From Zavarzinella formosa DSM 19928 (GTDB lineage Bacteria; Planctomycetota; Planctomycetia; Gemmatales; Gemmataceae): a stretch of DNA of 57,196 nt. The number at the start of each line of letters is the position of its first letter. Position 1 is the stretch's first letter. The translations under genes were made by a program, and so were the position numbers. This document shows positions 16,414-25,293 of the stretch, piece by piece. The stretch is from assembly GCF_000255705.1 (NCBI RefSeq), contig NZ_JH636448.1:87771-144966 (forward strand). The letters run 5' to 3'. The notes below the pieces were generated by a model. That model was not told the DNA's origin. It searched no databases and saw nothing but the letters and a program-made list of their open reading frames with translations.

Positions 16414-17658
16414 TCACGCGTCTTTCTTCAACAACTCGGCCTTGTCCGTCTTCTCCCAAGTGAAGTCCGGCAGTTCCCGGCCGAAGTGGCCGTGACGGGC
16501 GGTTTCCTTGTAGATGGGTCGGCGCAAGTCGAGGGACTTGATGATCCCGGCCGGGGTCAGGTCAAAGTGCTTGCGAATCAGGGCGACTAGCCGGTCGTCC
16601 GACACGCCCGCCTTGGTGGTCCCGGCGGTGTTCACCCAAATGGAAAGCGGGTCCGGGTGGCCGATGGCGTAGCTCAATTGGACTTCACATTGCTTCGCCA
16701 GACCGGCCGCCACAATGTTCTTGGCGATGTATCGGGCAACGTAGGCCGCCGAGCGGTCCACTTTCGTCGGGTCCTTGCCGCTGAACGCCCCGCCGCCGTG
16801 CCGGCCCCGGCCGCCGTAGGTGTCCACGATGATCTTGCGGCCGGTGAGTCCGCAATCCCCGTGGGGACCGCCGACGAGGAAGTTCCCGGTCGGGTTGATG
16901 TAACAGGGGATGTCGTTCTCGCCGAGCTTTTGGTCCGGCTTGTTCGGGGTCATCATCACGAGTTTCCCCTTGATGAGATCGGCCCGTTCGGCCCGCAACG
17001 TCGGATCAATCAACTTGTCGATGATGAGTTGCCGGGCGGCGTCCGTGAAGGTGTCTTTGCCGTCCACCTTGGTCATCACGGAGTCGTCGTGTTGCGTGGA
17101 CAGCACGACGGTGTGGAAGCGATGCGGCGTTCCGTCCATGTTGTATTCGACGGTCACCTGGCTCTTGGCGTCAGGACGCAAGAACTTCAACCGGCCGTCT
17201 TTGCGCATGGCGGCATGATTTTCGACCAGCCGGTGAGCGACATGGATCGGCAACGGCATCAGCGACTTGGTTTCGTCGCAGGCGAAGCCGAACATCATCC
17301 CTTGGTCGCCAGCCCCGCCGACATCAACACCCATGCTGATGTCCGGGGATTGCGAATGCACATAGCTGATGACATTGCTGGTCTGGGCGGTGAATTCCAT
17401 CGCCGGGTCGGTGTAACCGATCTCGGTGATGGTGTCCCGCACTAATTGCTGGATGGCCCCGACCGTGAGGGGGGCACTGGTGGTGATTTCCCCGGCGACA
17501 ACGGCCAAGTTGGTCGTCACGAGCGTTTCACAGGCGACCCGGCTTTTCGCATCGTGCTTCAAACAAAAATCCAGCACGGCGTCCGAGATTTGGTCAGCCA
17601 CCTTGTCCGGATGGCCCATCGACACCGATTCGCTCGTGAACAGATAACGCTCGCTCAC
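16414..17658 (-). CDS. metK: S-adenosylmethionine synthetase
   Basis: MetK makes SAM from methionine and ATP in the cytoplasm. The 414-residue protein shows the conserved [21 protein letters not shown] (about 8-28), [16 protein letters not shown] (about 120-135), the triphosphate-binding [21 protein letters not shown] (about 260-280), and [21 protein letters not shown]. The start is GTG at 17658, preceded by GGGGAGA with a 7-base spacer; a longer frame to 17727 is not needed. I see no SAM riboswitch in the 200 bases upstream. The next minus-strand gene is hom, beyond a hairpin. Confidence 0.97.
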   Translation of the reverse strand: MSERYLFTSESVSMGHPDKVADQISDAVLDFCLKHDAKSRVACETLVTTNLAVVAGEITTSAPLTVGAIQQLVRDTITEIGYTDPAMEFTAQTSNVISYVHSQSPDISMGVDVGGAGDQGMMFGFACDETKSLMPLPIHVAHRLVENHAAMRKDGRLKFLRPDAKSQVTVEYNMDGTPHRFHTVVLSTQHDDSVMTKVDGKDTFTDAARQLIIDKLIDPTLRAERADLIKGKLVMMTPNKPDQKLGENDIPCYINPTGNFLVGGPHGDCGLTGRKIIVDTYGGRGRHGGGAFSGKDPTKVDRSAAYVARYIAKNIVAAGLAKQCEVQLSYAIGHPDPLSIWVNTAGTTKAGVSDDRLVALIRKHFDLTPAGIIKSLDLRRPIYKETARHGHFGRELPDFTWEKTDKAELLKKDA

Positions 17659-17760
17659 CGTTTCGTCTCCCCATAGATCGGTAAAACCGTAATCCTTGTG
17701 TTCTATGGCGGGCGGGAGTTGTTCCAAGTGGAAGATGCCAAGGCGGCCGGACGAAACCTC

Positions 17761-17800
17761 GTGAAGCCGCGACGCGGAGTCTTCGTAGCGGAGCGAGGAC
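17761..17800. repeat. Dispersed intergenic repeat, second copy at 2991-3036
   Basis: GTGAAGCCGCGACGCG at 17761-17776 is identical to 2991-3006, and both copies continue to a shared AGCGGAGCG about 12-15 bases later. It lies upstream of metK on the opposite strand. Confidence 0.7.
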
Positions 17801-17854
17801 TGCCAGTCATCGATTCGCTTGGGCCAATAGCACTGACATGTGTGCCAGCTTCAG

Positions 17855-18571
17855 TCAAACTACTTCGTCCGCAAACCGAAGATTAATCTTACGTTCGACA
17901 TCATCAATGCGTGTGACGACGACTTTGACCTGATGACCCGGCTGAAAAAAATCCGGTGGCAAGTTAGCCGGGTGCGACCATCGCCCTTCGGTTGTCCATA
18001 TGATGCCTTCCACGCCGGGTTCCAGTTCGACAAAAATGCCAAATCCGCTGATTTTTGTGACAGTTCCGATTATGACCGTGCCCACCGGAAGGATGTGCCG
18101 CACGCCAGACCAAGGATCAACCCCCGTCCATGCCATCCCAAGAATTTGCCGCTCACTTTCCTTTTCGATCTCCAAAAGTAGCACATTTAGGATGTCGCCG
18201 GGGGCACACCAATTTGGCTTCCCTCGTTTCTGAGGAGGATTAGTCATATCTTTCACATGAAGCCATCCGATTGTTTGATCGATCCGAACTCGAATAGAAT
18301 CGTCAAAAATTTCCGCAATGGTGGCGGGGACATGCTCCCCAACTAACAAAAGCCATTCCTTGCTCAAGGTTCGCATAAGCGTTTCTTTTCGCTCACACGC
18401 CGAAGCATATTCCGGAGTTCGCCAATAAATATCCTTCAAGTCATGCGAAACTTTGAGGAATTCGCCACGCGGATCGCCTCGTTCTTGTAACCAGTCTGCA
18501 TATTTGAGCCGTAACCCCTCATCATGAGGGGCTTCGCGCAACGCCACCAAGAATTGATCCTCGTCATTCAT
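17855..18571 (-). CDS. TIGR02996 domain fused to two S1-like RNA-binding domains
   Basis: The N-terminus MNDEDQFLVALREAPHDEGL, continuing with RLKYADWLQERGDPRGEFL, is the TIGR02996 repeat-companion domain expanded in Gemmata relatives (about residues 1-45). Two S1-like beta-barrels follow: one at about 85-150 (ATIAEIFDDSIRVRIDQTIG) and a clearer one at about 165-237 (VGTVIIGTVTKISGFGIFVE, then GHQVKVVVTRIDDVERKINL). The fusion suggests an RNA- or ribosome-linked role, but none is established. The start is uncertain: ATG at 18571 begins the domain, while a TTG at 18622, one base after the GNAT stop, has GAGG 5 bases upstream and would add 17 residues. The gene probably shares a transcript with the GNAT gene. 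Confidence 0.75.
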   Translation of the reverse strand: MNDEDQFLVALREAPHDEGLRLKYADWLQERGDPRGEFLKVSHDLKDIYWRTPEYASACERKETLMRTLSKEWLLLVGEHVPATIAEIFDDSIRVRIDQTIGWLHVKDMTNPPQKRGKPNWCAPGDILNVLLLEIEKESERQILGMAWTGVDPWSGVRHILPVGTVIIGTVTKISGFGIFVELEPGVEGIIWTTEGRWSHPANLPPDFFQPGHQVKVVVTRIDDVERKINLRFADEVV

Positions 18572-18623
18572 GCGTGCCATGTCGCCCATTCTCGTACCAT
18601 TGTGGTTGTTTTCCTCACGCAAA

Positions 18624-19205
18624 TTAACCTCGAATCCTCGCCTCCAACCCCATCTTCACCAACGCCCATTGCTCCCTGACAATGCCGAACATCACCGTGT
18701 CCCGCACGCGGCCTCCCTGCGAAATCATGTGTGATCGAAGAACGCCTTCGCGGGTGGCGCCGAGTTTGGCGATGGCGTTTTGGGAGCGGAGGTTTAGGGC
18801 GTCCGTTTGTAGGGCCACGCGGTTGACGCCGAGAATCTCAAACGCATGAGCAAGCAACAGAAGTTTGCATTCGGGGTTGATGGCCGTTCCCCATGAATCG
18901 GGGTGGTACCATGTCGAACCGATCTCGATTCTTTTGTGCCGCAGGAAAATGTCGAGGTAACTGGTGCTGCCGATCAATTGGCCGTCGTTGAGTTGCCGAA
19001 CGACGAACGGCACCCGGTGCCCGGCCAATATATCGGCCTGCGCGGTGTCAAACCATTGATTGAATCCCGCCCCGTCACCGCGTGTGAGTGTGAGTTTCCA
19101 GATTCGCTCGTCTTCGGCCGCCAGACGCAATGGCTCGCGGTGCGACTCGTCGAGCGGTTCAAGCCGCACTATTCGGCCGCTTAAAATGGGAATCTCAAGC
19201 CTCAT
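18624..19205 (-). CDS. GNAT family N-acetyltransferase (RimJ/RimL-like)
   Basis: The 193-residue protein resembles the RimJ/RimL branch of acetyl-CoA-dependent N-acetyltransferases. Visible parts are the N-terminal LSGRIVRLEPLDESHREPL, the central strand FVVRQLNDGQLIGSTSYLDI, the acetyl-CoA-binding region around YHPDSWGTAINPECKLLLLAHAFE (about 100-125) and the C-terminal NAIAKLGATREGVLRSHM with DTVMFGIVREQW. GGAG precedes the ATG by 5 bases. The substrate is unknown. It lies 16 bases after the DUF4240 gene and one base before the longest form of the TIGR02996-S1 gene. Confidence 0.88.
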   Translation of the reverse strand: MRLEIPILSGRIVRLEPLDESHREPLRLAAEDERIWKLTLTRGDGAGFNQWFDTAQADILAGHRVPFVVRQLNDGQLIGSTSYLDIFLRHKRIEIGSTWYHPDSWGTAINPECKLLLLAHAFEILGVNRVALQTDALNLRSQNAIAKLGATREGVLRSHMISQGGRVRDTVMFGIVREQWALVKMGLEARIRG

Positions 19206-19221
19206 GGTGTCTCCGTGATGG

Positions 19222-19772
19222 TCAGTCCCCCATTTCCGGGAACTTCGCCACCAATTTGGGGAAATGCTCGGCCATCAACTCTTCGTCATCATGATCGAGT
19301 TGCTCGCCGACAGGTTCGTCGGGATGGTCGCTGGCATATAGCGGCATGTCCTCCTCGCCGGTTTTCTCCCGGTAAACCTTGGAGGCCACATACTGAAAGC
19401 CCTCGGCCTGCATATACGGGACATCCGGACGGTCCACGATGTCCGCCAGCGAATCCGGGTCTTTCAAGATTTGGAAATACAGTTCTTGCCAAGACTGATG
19501 AGGCAAGCCCGGAAATCGGTAAACCCGTCGTCGCTGCAACCGCCATGCAACCAATAAGCCGCCGCCCAGAGATCCCAATGGTAAGCCCGGCCGGAATAAT
19601 GATGGAATCGTTCGTCAAAGGCGGCGATTTCCTCGGCCGGTAGCTGACGAAGCGCGTCCGCAAGCGTCTTCTCGTGAATGTCGATGAAATCTTGGCCCTG
19701 ACGGCGTTTCTGCTCGCTCGCTTGTTGGCGGGACGTGTCGATGATGTTCCAGAACCGGGTTTCATCCATCAT
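19222..19772 (-). pseudogene. DUF4240 protein, interrupted by a single-base frameshift
   Basis: The first frame (start 19772, GGAG 7 bases upstream) begins MMDETRFWNIIDTSRQQA and includes YHWDLWAAAYWLHGGCSDDGF, typical of DUF4240. It then runs into a short wrong tail (KNCISKS). The missing C-terminal half continues in another frame as QELYFQILKDPDSLADIVD through to 19222. Restoring one C at about 19487-19489 on the plus strand (TTGCC becoming TTGGCC) joins the frames at SLG/QELYF and gives a normal-length protein of about 183 residues. The rest is intact, so this is either a very recent inactivation or a sequencing error. Function of the family is unknown. Confidence 0.85.
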
Positions 19773-19818
19773 GGCCATGCTCCAGAATCATCAATGTTTG
19801 TGATGGTCGATCAAAAAT

Positions 19819-20241
19819 TCATTCCAACGTAGCCGCTTTTGCCGCCAATCCCCGGACGGCTTCTGTGATGTTCGAGACCTGCCAGCCTTCCATCATTTTG
19901 CCGTTGCGGACATGAATCCAAGACATGCCGTTGAACGCGACTTGGGAGTGCGTTTCTTTGAAACCGAGACCATCTCCGGTGTGGGTGCCGACCGCGCTCC
20001 AACGGATCGCCACCTGATCCCCGTCCCCGATCACCGACTCGACTTTCACCCGCATATCCGGGAAGGCGGCGATCAACGGATAGTATTGCTTGTCCTTGAA
20101 CTCTTGTGGACCGACGATCGGGCCCTCGTCTGAATAACAAGTGCTTTCGGCAACGAGCAGTTCGTCGATGACCTCCGGCTTTCGCTGGTTCCAGATTTCC
20201 TCGAACCAACGCCGAACGATGCCGATGTTTTCGTGGGCCAT
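19819..20241 (-). CDS. SnoaL-like polyketide-cyclase / ester-cyclase family protein
   Basis: The 140-residue protein has the small alpha+beta barrel pattern of SnoaL-like (NTF2-fold) proteins. It begins MAHENIGIVRRWFEEIWNQR, has GPQEFKDKQYYPLIAAFPDM and VESVIGDGDQVAIRWSAVGTH in the middle, and ends with HVRNGKMMEGWQVSNITE. Such proteins bind small hydrophobic ligands or act as hydrolases and cyclases; no substrate can be named. ATG at 20241 has GGAG close upstream; the frame further upstream lies in a hairpin repeat and is not coding. Confidence 0.85.
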   Translation of the reverse strand: MAHENIGIVRRWFEEIWNQRKPEVIDELLVAESTCYSDEGPIVGPQEFKDKQYYPLIAAFPDMRVKVESVIGDGDQVAIRWSAVGTHTGDGLGFKETHSQVAFNGMSWIHVRNGKMMEGWQVSNITEAVRGLAAKAATLE

Positions 20242-20355
20242 GTTGTCTCCGAAAAGGGGCTTTGATTCACTGTTTCGGCAGGCGTGTGGGTTGCCATGCC
20301 GGACGAGTCTTGCTTGCAAAAATTTGCAAAGGAAGATGGGATTATGCCCGGAAAT

Positions 20356-20396
20356 TTCGGGCGATGCAAGCCGGTGTTTGGCTTGCATCGCCCGAA
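20356..20396. terminator. 17-bp perfect hairpin between GGCT-like and SnoaL-like genes
   Basis: Arms 20356-20372 and 20380-20396 pair perfectly around a 7-base loop. It starts 27 bases after the stop of the upstream minus-strand gene. There is no long T-run, so it may act as an mRNA 3' end stabiliser rather than a classical terminator. Confidence 0.7.
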
Positions 20397-20423
20397 TCTT
20401 GATGATCGGTCCAGACGATACAT

Positions 20424-20879
20424 CTAACCCGATGCGGAAGCGCACGCTTCAATTTCGCGGACATACCAATCCGGCAACCCGTGTTCCCTCGCGCCCGTCA
20501 GGATGCGACGCAGATATTCGGCAGTTGGGAGGCGGCCTTGCACAAGCCCTGTCGGCCCGGCGAAGTAGGCGAAGGCTTCTTGCCGGTCGCCGTTCTCAAG
20601 AACGACGGTCACTCTCTGCCGCTCGTATCCATGTTCAAATTCGTCCAGCCGTTTTAAGGTGTCCGAAGTGCAGCAATAAAGAACGCCATGAACACCCGCT
20701 CCCGGTGAATGAATGTTGGCAAACACCTGCCCGTTCTCGCCTGGAACATCGAAGGTGAGGCGATGATCGGGCAGGAAAGCTCGCCGGGGCCGGTCCTCGC
20801 CTTCGGCAACCGGGCCGGTGCGCGCGGCCATTTGGTCGGTCCAGAGGTTGCTGCCGTAGGCAAAATACCATTCGGTCAT
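20424..20879 (-). CDS. Gamma-glutamylcyclotransferase-like (AIG2/GGCT fold) protein
   Basis: The protein begins MTEWYFAYGSNLWTDQM, whose YGSNL motif forms the substrate-binding loop of the GGCT fold. The acidic residue expected for catalysis fits within RLDEFEHGYERQ (about residue 77-87), and FAYFAGPTGL matches the late conserved strand. The 151-residue length is normal. These enzymes release 5-oxoproline from gamma-glutamyl compounds; the exact substrate is unknown. Its ATG overlaps the stop of the transglutaminase gene by 4 bases (20876-20879), implying translational coupling. Confidence 0.88.
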   Translation of the reverse strand: MTEWYFAYGSNLWTDQMAARTGPVAEGEDRPRRAFLPDHRLTFDVPGENGQVFANIHSPGAGVHGVLYCCTSDTLKRLDEFEHGYERQRVTVVLENGDRQEAFAYFAGPTGLVQGRLPTAEYLRRILTGAREHGLPDWYVREIEACASASG

Positions 20880-21700
20880 GCCATGCTCATCGAGAAGATT
20901 TCCTCGGTCACCACTTTGAAGGACTCCAACTTGTTCACGCCGAAGGTGGTCGTGAGAGCCACATCGGCGGCATCCCGGCCGCGGGCCATGAGGGTACGGC
21001 CGATGCGGGGGATGTTGTTTCGCGCATCAAAGGCGTACCAGTTCCCGCCAAGATAAACCTCGAACCACGCGCTGAAGTCCATCGGAGAGGCAGCCCTCGG
21101 AACACCGATGTCGCCGAGGTATCCGGTGCAATAACGGGCCGGGATATTCAGGCAACGGCAAAAGGTGATCGCCAAGTGCATGTAATCCCGGCACACGCCG
21201 ATGCGTTCCCGGTAGACGTCCAACGCCGTTCGGGTCGCGCGGGCTTGCATATAGTCGAAGCGAACATGCCGATGAACGAAGTCGCAGACCGCCTGCACCA
21301 GCGGCCAGCCGGCCGGGAGATGGCCAAACGTATTCCAGGCAATTTCCTTGAGTTCGCTGTCGACTTCGCAATATCGGCTGGCGAGCAGAAACAGCAAGGC
21401 GTCGTCCGGCAAATCCTGCACGCTGTGTTGGCGGGCGTTGGAGGCTTGCGGGTCGGTCAGGCCATTGTCTTCCACGATCGCATCGTTGCGAAACACCACA
21501 TGCCCCGCCGGGACATGGACGCGGGCGCATTGGTTGCCATAGATGTCAAAGTACTTCATCACCGGGACATAAGGAACCGTCTCCAACCGCTCAAATCGCC
21601 GGGTCCGGAACGACAGCGAGGGATGCAGATGCAGCATCAGGACGATGGCCGTCGGCTCCGGAAGGATAAACCCGATTTCGCAATTGACGTGAAGCAGCAT
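20876..21700 (-). CDS. Transglutaminase-like protein, His position of the triad occupied by Ser
   Basis: The 274-residue protein has an N-terminal beta-rich domain (MLLHVNCEIGFILPEPTAIV) and a transglutaminase-like core. The nucleophile Cys is in ERIGVCRDYMHLAITFCRCL (near residue 168) and the Asp is in WYAFDARNNIPRIGR (near 226). The segment that normally carries the catalytic His reads MDFSAWFEVYLGG, with Ser (AGC, 21071-21073) at about residue 210. Relatives act as cysteine peptidases or cross-linkers. ATG at 21700 matches the family's usual start; the longer frame to 21787 adds a Gly/Arg-rich segment with no support. Confidence 0.85.
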   Translation of the reverse strand: MLLHVNCEIGFILPEPTAIVLMLHLHPSLSFRTRRFERLETVPYVPVMKYFDIYGNQCARVHVPAGHVVFRNDAIVEDNGLTDPQASNARQHSVQDLPDDALLFLLASRYCEVDSELKEIAWNTFGHLPAGWPLVQAVCDFVHRHVRFDYMQARATRTALDVYRERIGVCRDYMHLAITFCRCLNIPARYCTGYLGDIGVPRAASPMDFSAWFEVYLGGNWYAFDARNNIPRIGRTLMARGRDAADVALTTTFGVNKLESFKVVTEEIFSMSMA

Positions 21701-22126
21701 AAACCTTGTTCCCGGTGAAAAACGTCCGCGTCCCGGAGCAAAAAGCATCCGGAAGCCGCCGACAGCGCCGATCACGGGCGGGGGCAATTGCAGCGTTTGA
21801 TTATTTCAGATGACGCCGATGACAACGGATCGGAACCGCCCGTCAACGGCAAGAAAAGGATCTCGGCCAATGCCGGTCCCGACGCGGATATTTCAGGAGA
21901 GGAACCCCGTTATGCTATGGAATCAGGGGGATTTGACATTCCAAAGCGATCTCGGGAATGGAATCAAAAAGCGATTATCCTTTGCTGCCGAACAATAAAA
22001 CCGTCGGCCGTGAGTCTGAAAATTTCGCAAGGGTTTTCAAGTTTTCTCTCCCCCTTCGGCGTCTCTCGGCCGGTGAATACAAAGAGGGGAAGCAAACAAT
22101 CACCCCGCCCCTGTGGGAATCCCCTG
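21701..22126. other. Divergent intergenic region
   Basis: The region separates the minus-strand transglutaminase gene from the plus-strand DUF2088 gene and must hold both promoters. An open frame runs through it into the DUF2088 gene, but it shows no family likeness before 22127. I see no clear operator or strong repeat. Confidence 0.5.
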
Positions 22127-23428
22127 ATGTCTCTTCCGGTTCTTCATCGTGTGTTGCAAACCGCCCCCCAGCCGACCATCACGGACGTGGCGGGCGAAGT
22201 GCGGCGGCAATGGCTCTCGTCGCGGCTCATCAAGCGGGTCAAACCCGGTGACCGGATTGCCATCGGCTGCGGGTCGCGGGGGATTCGGCATATTGATGTG
22301 ATCGCCAAGGCCACTGTGGATGTGTTCTTGGAACTGGGGACGAAGCCGTTCATCGTCGCGGCGATGGGATCGCACGGCGGGGCGACGGCCGACGGCCAGC
22401 GGGAATTGTTGGCCGAGTATGGCATCACGGAGAAAAACCTCGGCGTCCCCGTGAAGACGGAAATGGAAACCGAGCAAATCGGCGTCAACTCTTGGGGAGA
22501 TCCCGTATGGTGGGACCGCAATGCGGTGGCTGCCGATGGCGTGGTGGCGCTCGCCCGCATCAAACCGCACACCGATTACCGGGGGCCGTTGGAGTCCGGC
22601 ATCGCCAAGATGTGCGTCATCGGTCTCGGCAAGCGCGACGGAGCCAACCAGCATCACCGTTGGGGTTGGAAAGGGTTGCAGCAAATGTTACCCGAATCGG
22701 CCAAAGTCATCATCGAGAAGACGAAATTCCTCGGCGGGCTGGGCATTTTGGAAAACGCCAACGAGGAGACCGCTCATCTGCAAGTGGTGGATCGCGATGA
22801 GTTGATGACCGTGGAACCCGGCTTGCTTGACCGGGCCAAGGCGATGATTGGCACGATTCCGTTCGATGAAATCGATGTGCTGATTATCGGCGAACTCGGC
22901 AAGAATTATTCCGGCGCCGGGATCGACCCGAACGTCGTCGGCCGGTTGTTGATCGAAGCGGCCCCGGAACTGGAAACCAACCGCCCGAAAGTCACGCGGA
23001 TGGTGGTTTTGGATGTGTCCCCCGAGAGCCACGGCAACGCCACCGGCGTCGGCATCGCCGACCTGACCACCAACCGACTGATCGCCGCCATCGACCCGAT
23101 TCCGTTTCGGATGAACAACCTGACGGCCTGTTTCCTGCGACGGTCTCAAATCCCGTTCGCCTTTGAAACGGATGCCGAAACCATCGGCATGGCGATTCAA
23201 ACCTGCTGGCAGCCGATTGCCGAGAAACTGAAAGTGGTCATTATTCCCAACACGTTGGAAGTGTCCGAAATGTGGGTGTCGGCCCCGCTGGCCGCTCTGG
23301 CCCGCCAGAAGGCCGACTTGAAAGTGTCGGACGAGGCCATCCCCATTCCGTTCGACAGCAAAGGGAACATTGAACAGGAAAAATTGTTCCCCCATTCCGT
23401 GCGGGGACGCCGCAAGAAAGCCCACTGA
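22127..23428 (+). CDS. DUF2088 / LarA-N-terminal-like protein
   Basis: The 433-residue protein resembles the lactate-racemase N-terminal superfamily. It has VKPGDRIAIGCGSRGIRHID near residue 40, VAAMGSHGGATADGQRELL near 80, and RIKPHTDYRGPLESGIAKM followed by VIGLGKRDGANQHH near 145-180. LarA holds a nickel pincer cofactor on a Lys with His ligands. Here His and Lys residues are present around KPHTDY and GIAKM, but the LarA HRPMT-type motif is replaced by SHGGAT, so lactate racemization is not assured. ATG at 22127 is where the family likeness begins. It lies 116 bases upstream of the ABC operon. Confidence 0.75.
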   Translation: MSLPVLHRVLQTAPQPTITDVAGEVRRQWLSSRLIKRVKPGDRIAIGCGSRGIRHIDVIAKATVDVFLELGTKPFIVAAMGSHGGATADGQRELLAEYGITEKNLGVPVKTEMETEQIGVNSWGDPVWWDRNAVAADGVVALARIKPHTDYRGPLESGIAKMCVIGLGKRDGANQHHRWGWKGLQQMLPESAKVIIEKTKFLGGLGILENANEETAHLQVVDRDELMTVEPGLLDRAKAMIGTIPFDEIDVLIIGELGKNYSGAGIDPNVVGRLLIEAAPELETNRPKVTRMVVLDVSPESHGNATGVGIADLTTNRLIAAIDPIPFRMNNLTACFLRRSQIPFAFETDAETIGMAIQTCWQPIAEKLKVVIIPNTLEVSEMWVSAPLAALARQKADLKVSDEAIPIPFDSKGNIEQEKLFPHSVRGRRKKAH

Positions 23429-23544
23429 GGTTACACAAACCTTCTTGCCGGAGAGGGGTTAAGGGACTATTGAATCCTTCGCCTTGGAGACGAATCGGCG
23501 GCGGGTTGATAGACCATGATTCCAACACACCGTGACGCGACACC

Positions 23545-24264
23545 ATGATCCACGTCGAACACCTGACCAAGTTTTACGGCGATTACGCGGCCGTCAAGGA
23601 CGTGTCGTTTGATGTGGACCGGGGCCAGGTGGTTGGTTTTCTCGGGCCAAACGGGGCCGGCAAATCGACCACCATGCGGATGTTGACGGGGTATCTCACC
23701 CCCACCTCCGGCCGGGCCTCCATCGACGGCAAAGATGTGTTTTGGGACCCCATCGCCGCCCGCCGCAAGATCGGCTATCTGCCGGAAAGTTGCCCCCTTT
23801 ACACCGAAATGCGGGTCGAGGAATATCTGCACTTTCGCGGTGGCCTGAAGGGAATGAACCGCAGGGAAACCGTTCAACGCAGCAACTTCGTGATGGAACG
23901 TTGCTGGTTGAAGGAAGTTCGGCGCCAACTGATCGGCACCCTCTCCAAAGGTTTCCGGCAACGGGTGGGCCTTGCGGATGCCTTGCTCGCCAACCCGGCC
24001 GTGCTGATCCTCGACGAGCCGACGGTGGGGCTGGACCCCACGCAAATCATCGAAACCCGCAAGCTCATCAAGGAACTTGGGGCCGATCACACGGTTTTGC
24101 TCTCCACGCACATTTTGCCCGAGGTTGAGATGACCTGCGACTCGGTCATCATCATCTATCAGGGACAGGTGGCCGTGCAGGGCACCCTGGACGGAGTGCG
24201 GGCCATCCACCGGGCCAACACTCTGGAAGATGTGTTTTTGAAAATCACGGGTCTGATGGTCTGA
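23545..24264 (+). CDS. ABC transporter ATP-binding protein (GldA-like)
   Basis: The 239-residue ATPase shows Walker A GPNGAGKSTT (about residue 34-43), the signature region TLSKGFRQRVGLADALL (about 133-149) and Walker B AVLILDEPTVGLDP (about 152-165), with the H-loop in LLSTHILPEVE. It will power the permease encoded 30 bases downstream. The overall match is to the GldA / ABC-2 exporter group, which in Bacteroidetes works with GldF and GldG in gliding. In planctomycetes gliding by this system is not shown, and a general export role is as likely. Confidence 0.92.
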   Translation: MIHVEHLTKFYGDYAAVKDVSFDVDRGQVVGFLGPNGAGKSTTMRMLTGYLTPTSGRASIDGKDVFWDPIAARRKIGYLPESCPLYTEMRVEEYLHFRGGLKGMNRRETVQRSNFVMERCWLKEVRRQLIGTLSKGFRQRVGLADALLANPAVLILDEPTVGLDPTQIIETRKLIKELGADHTVLLSTHILPEVEMTCDSVIIIYQGQVAVQGTLDGVRAIHRANTLEDVFLKITGLMV

Positions 24265-24294
24265 CCTTCCGACACTCCCTCCGAGACCCACCTC

Positions 24295-25245
24295 ATGCGA
24301 CCAACACTGGCCCTCATCAAACGCGAGTTCACCGCGTATTTCCTGTCGCCGATCGCGTATGTCGTGCTGACGGTCTTCCTGCTGGTGACCGGCAGTCTGT
24401 TCGTGATCACGCTCAAGTTGCTCACCAGCGACGGACCTCGCGGCATTGAATACCCGATGTCCCTGATGCTCGGGGAAGATCGCTTCTGGCTGGTCTTTCT
24501 GTTCATTCCACCGCTGCTCACCATGCGGCTGTTCGCCGAGGAACGGGGTTCCGGGACACTGGAAATGCTGATGACCTCCCCCGTGCGGGACTGGCAGTTG
24601 GTCTTCGCCAAGTATGTCGCCTGTTACGGCTTCTACTTGTTCATGTGGATGCCGACCGCCGTTTATCTGCCGGTGGTGATGGATTTGAAAGTGGATTGGA
24701 ACCTCTCGGCGTGGACGCCGTACAGCGTGCCGTTCGTGGCGGGGTTGGTTCTCGCGGCCTTGGGACTGGCGATGATGCCGATCGGCTGGATCAGCCGGGG
24801 CGCTTTGCTGTTCATTGCCGGGGCTTTGATCGCGACCGCCGGGGGATACTTTCACTATCGGCATGATGCGAATCATCTGGCAAGTTTCACCGCCGGGATC
24901 GACCCGTATCCCGTGCTGACCTCTTACATCGGCATTTTGCTGGCCGGGGCGATGTTTTTGGCCTTGGGATTGTTTGTCAGCAGTCTGGTGAAGAGTCAGA
25001 TGGTGGCGGCCATCGTGTCGCTGGCCATCGGGTTGCCGTTCATCGCCGGAGTGCTGCTCTTCCCGTACATCGACGCCTCCGGGGATACCTTCCGGGTCGT
25101 CTCCTCCTTCACGGTTCCGTTGCATTTTGCCCGAGACTTCACTCGCGGCGTGCTGGACACCCGGCACATGATGCTTTATGTGACGGCCACCATGTTGTTT
25201 TTGTTTCTGACGGTCCGCAGTGTGGAAAGCCGCCGTTGGCGGTGA
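24295..25245 (+). CDS. ABC-2 type permease (GldF-like)
   Basis: The 316-residue membrane protein opens with LALIKREFTAYFLSPIAYVV, typical of the ABC-2/GldF family. It has about six to seven hydrophobic segments, including FWLVFLFIPPLLTMRLFAEE, SVPFVAGLVLAALGLAMMPI, ILLAGAMFLALGLFVSSLV and MVAAIVSLAIGLPFIAGVLL. RGSGTLEMLMTSPVRDWQLV between segments one and three is the usual conserved coupling helix. It would form the channel with the preceding ATPase. A GldG-like gene follows 48 bases later. Confidence 0.9.
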   Translation: MRPTLALIKREFTAYFLSPIAYVVLTVFLLVTGSLFVITLKLLTSDGPRGIEYPMSLMLGEDRFWLVFLFIPPLLTMRLFAEERGSGTLEMLMTSPVRDWQLVFAKYVACYGFYLFMWMPTAVYLPVVMDLKVDWNLSAWTPYSVPFVAGLVLAALGLAMMPIGWISRGALLFIAGALIATAGGYFHYRHDANHLASFTAGIDPYPVLTSYIGILLAGAMFLALGLFVSSLVKSQMVAAIVSLAIGLPFIAGVLLFPYIDASGDTFRVVSSFTVPLHFARDFTRGVLDTRHMMLYVTATMLFLFLTVRSVESRRWR

Positions 25246-25293
25246 TTTCGGCCCTTGAGAGTCTTCCCGGATGAACACCCACGGTAGCCGACG

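Noticed and set aside
17659-17854. SAM riboswitch upstream of metK
   Set aside because: I could not find the conserved helices or core sequences of a known SAM riboswitch class.
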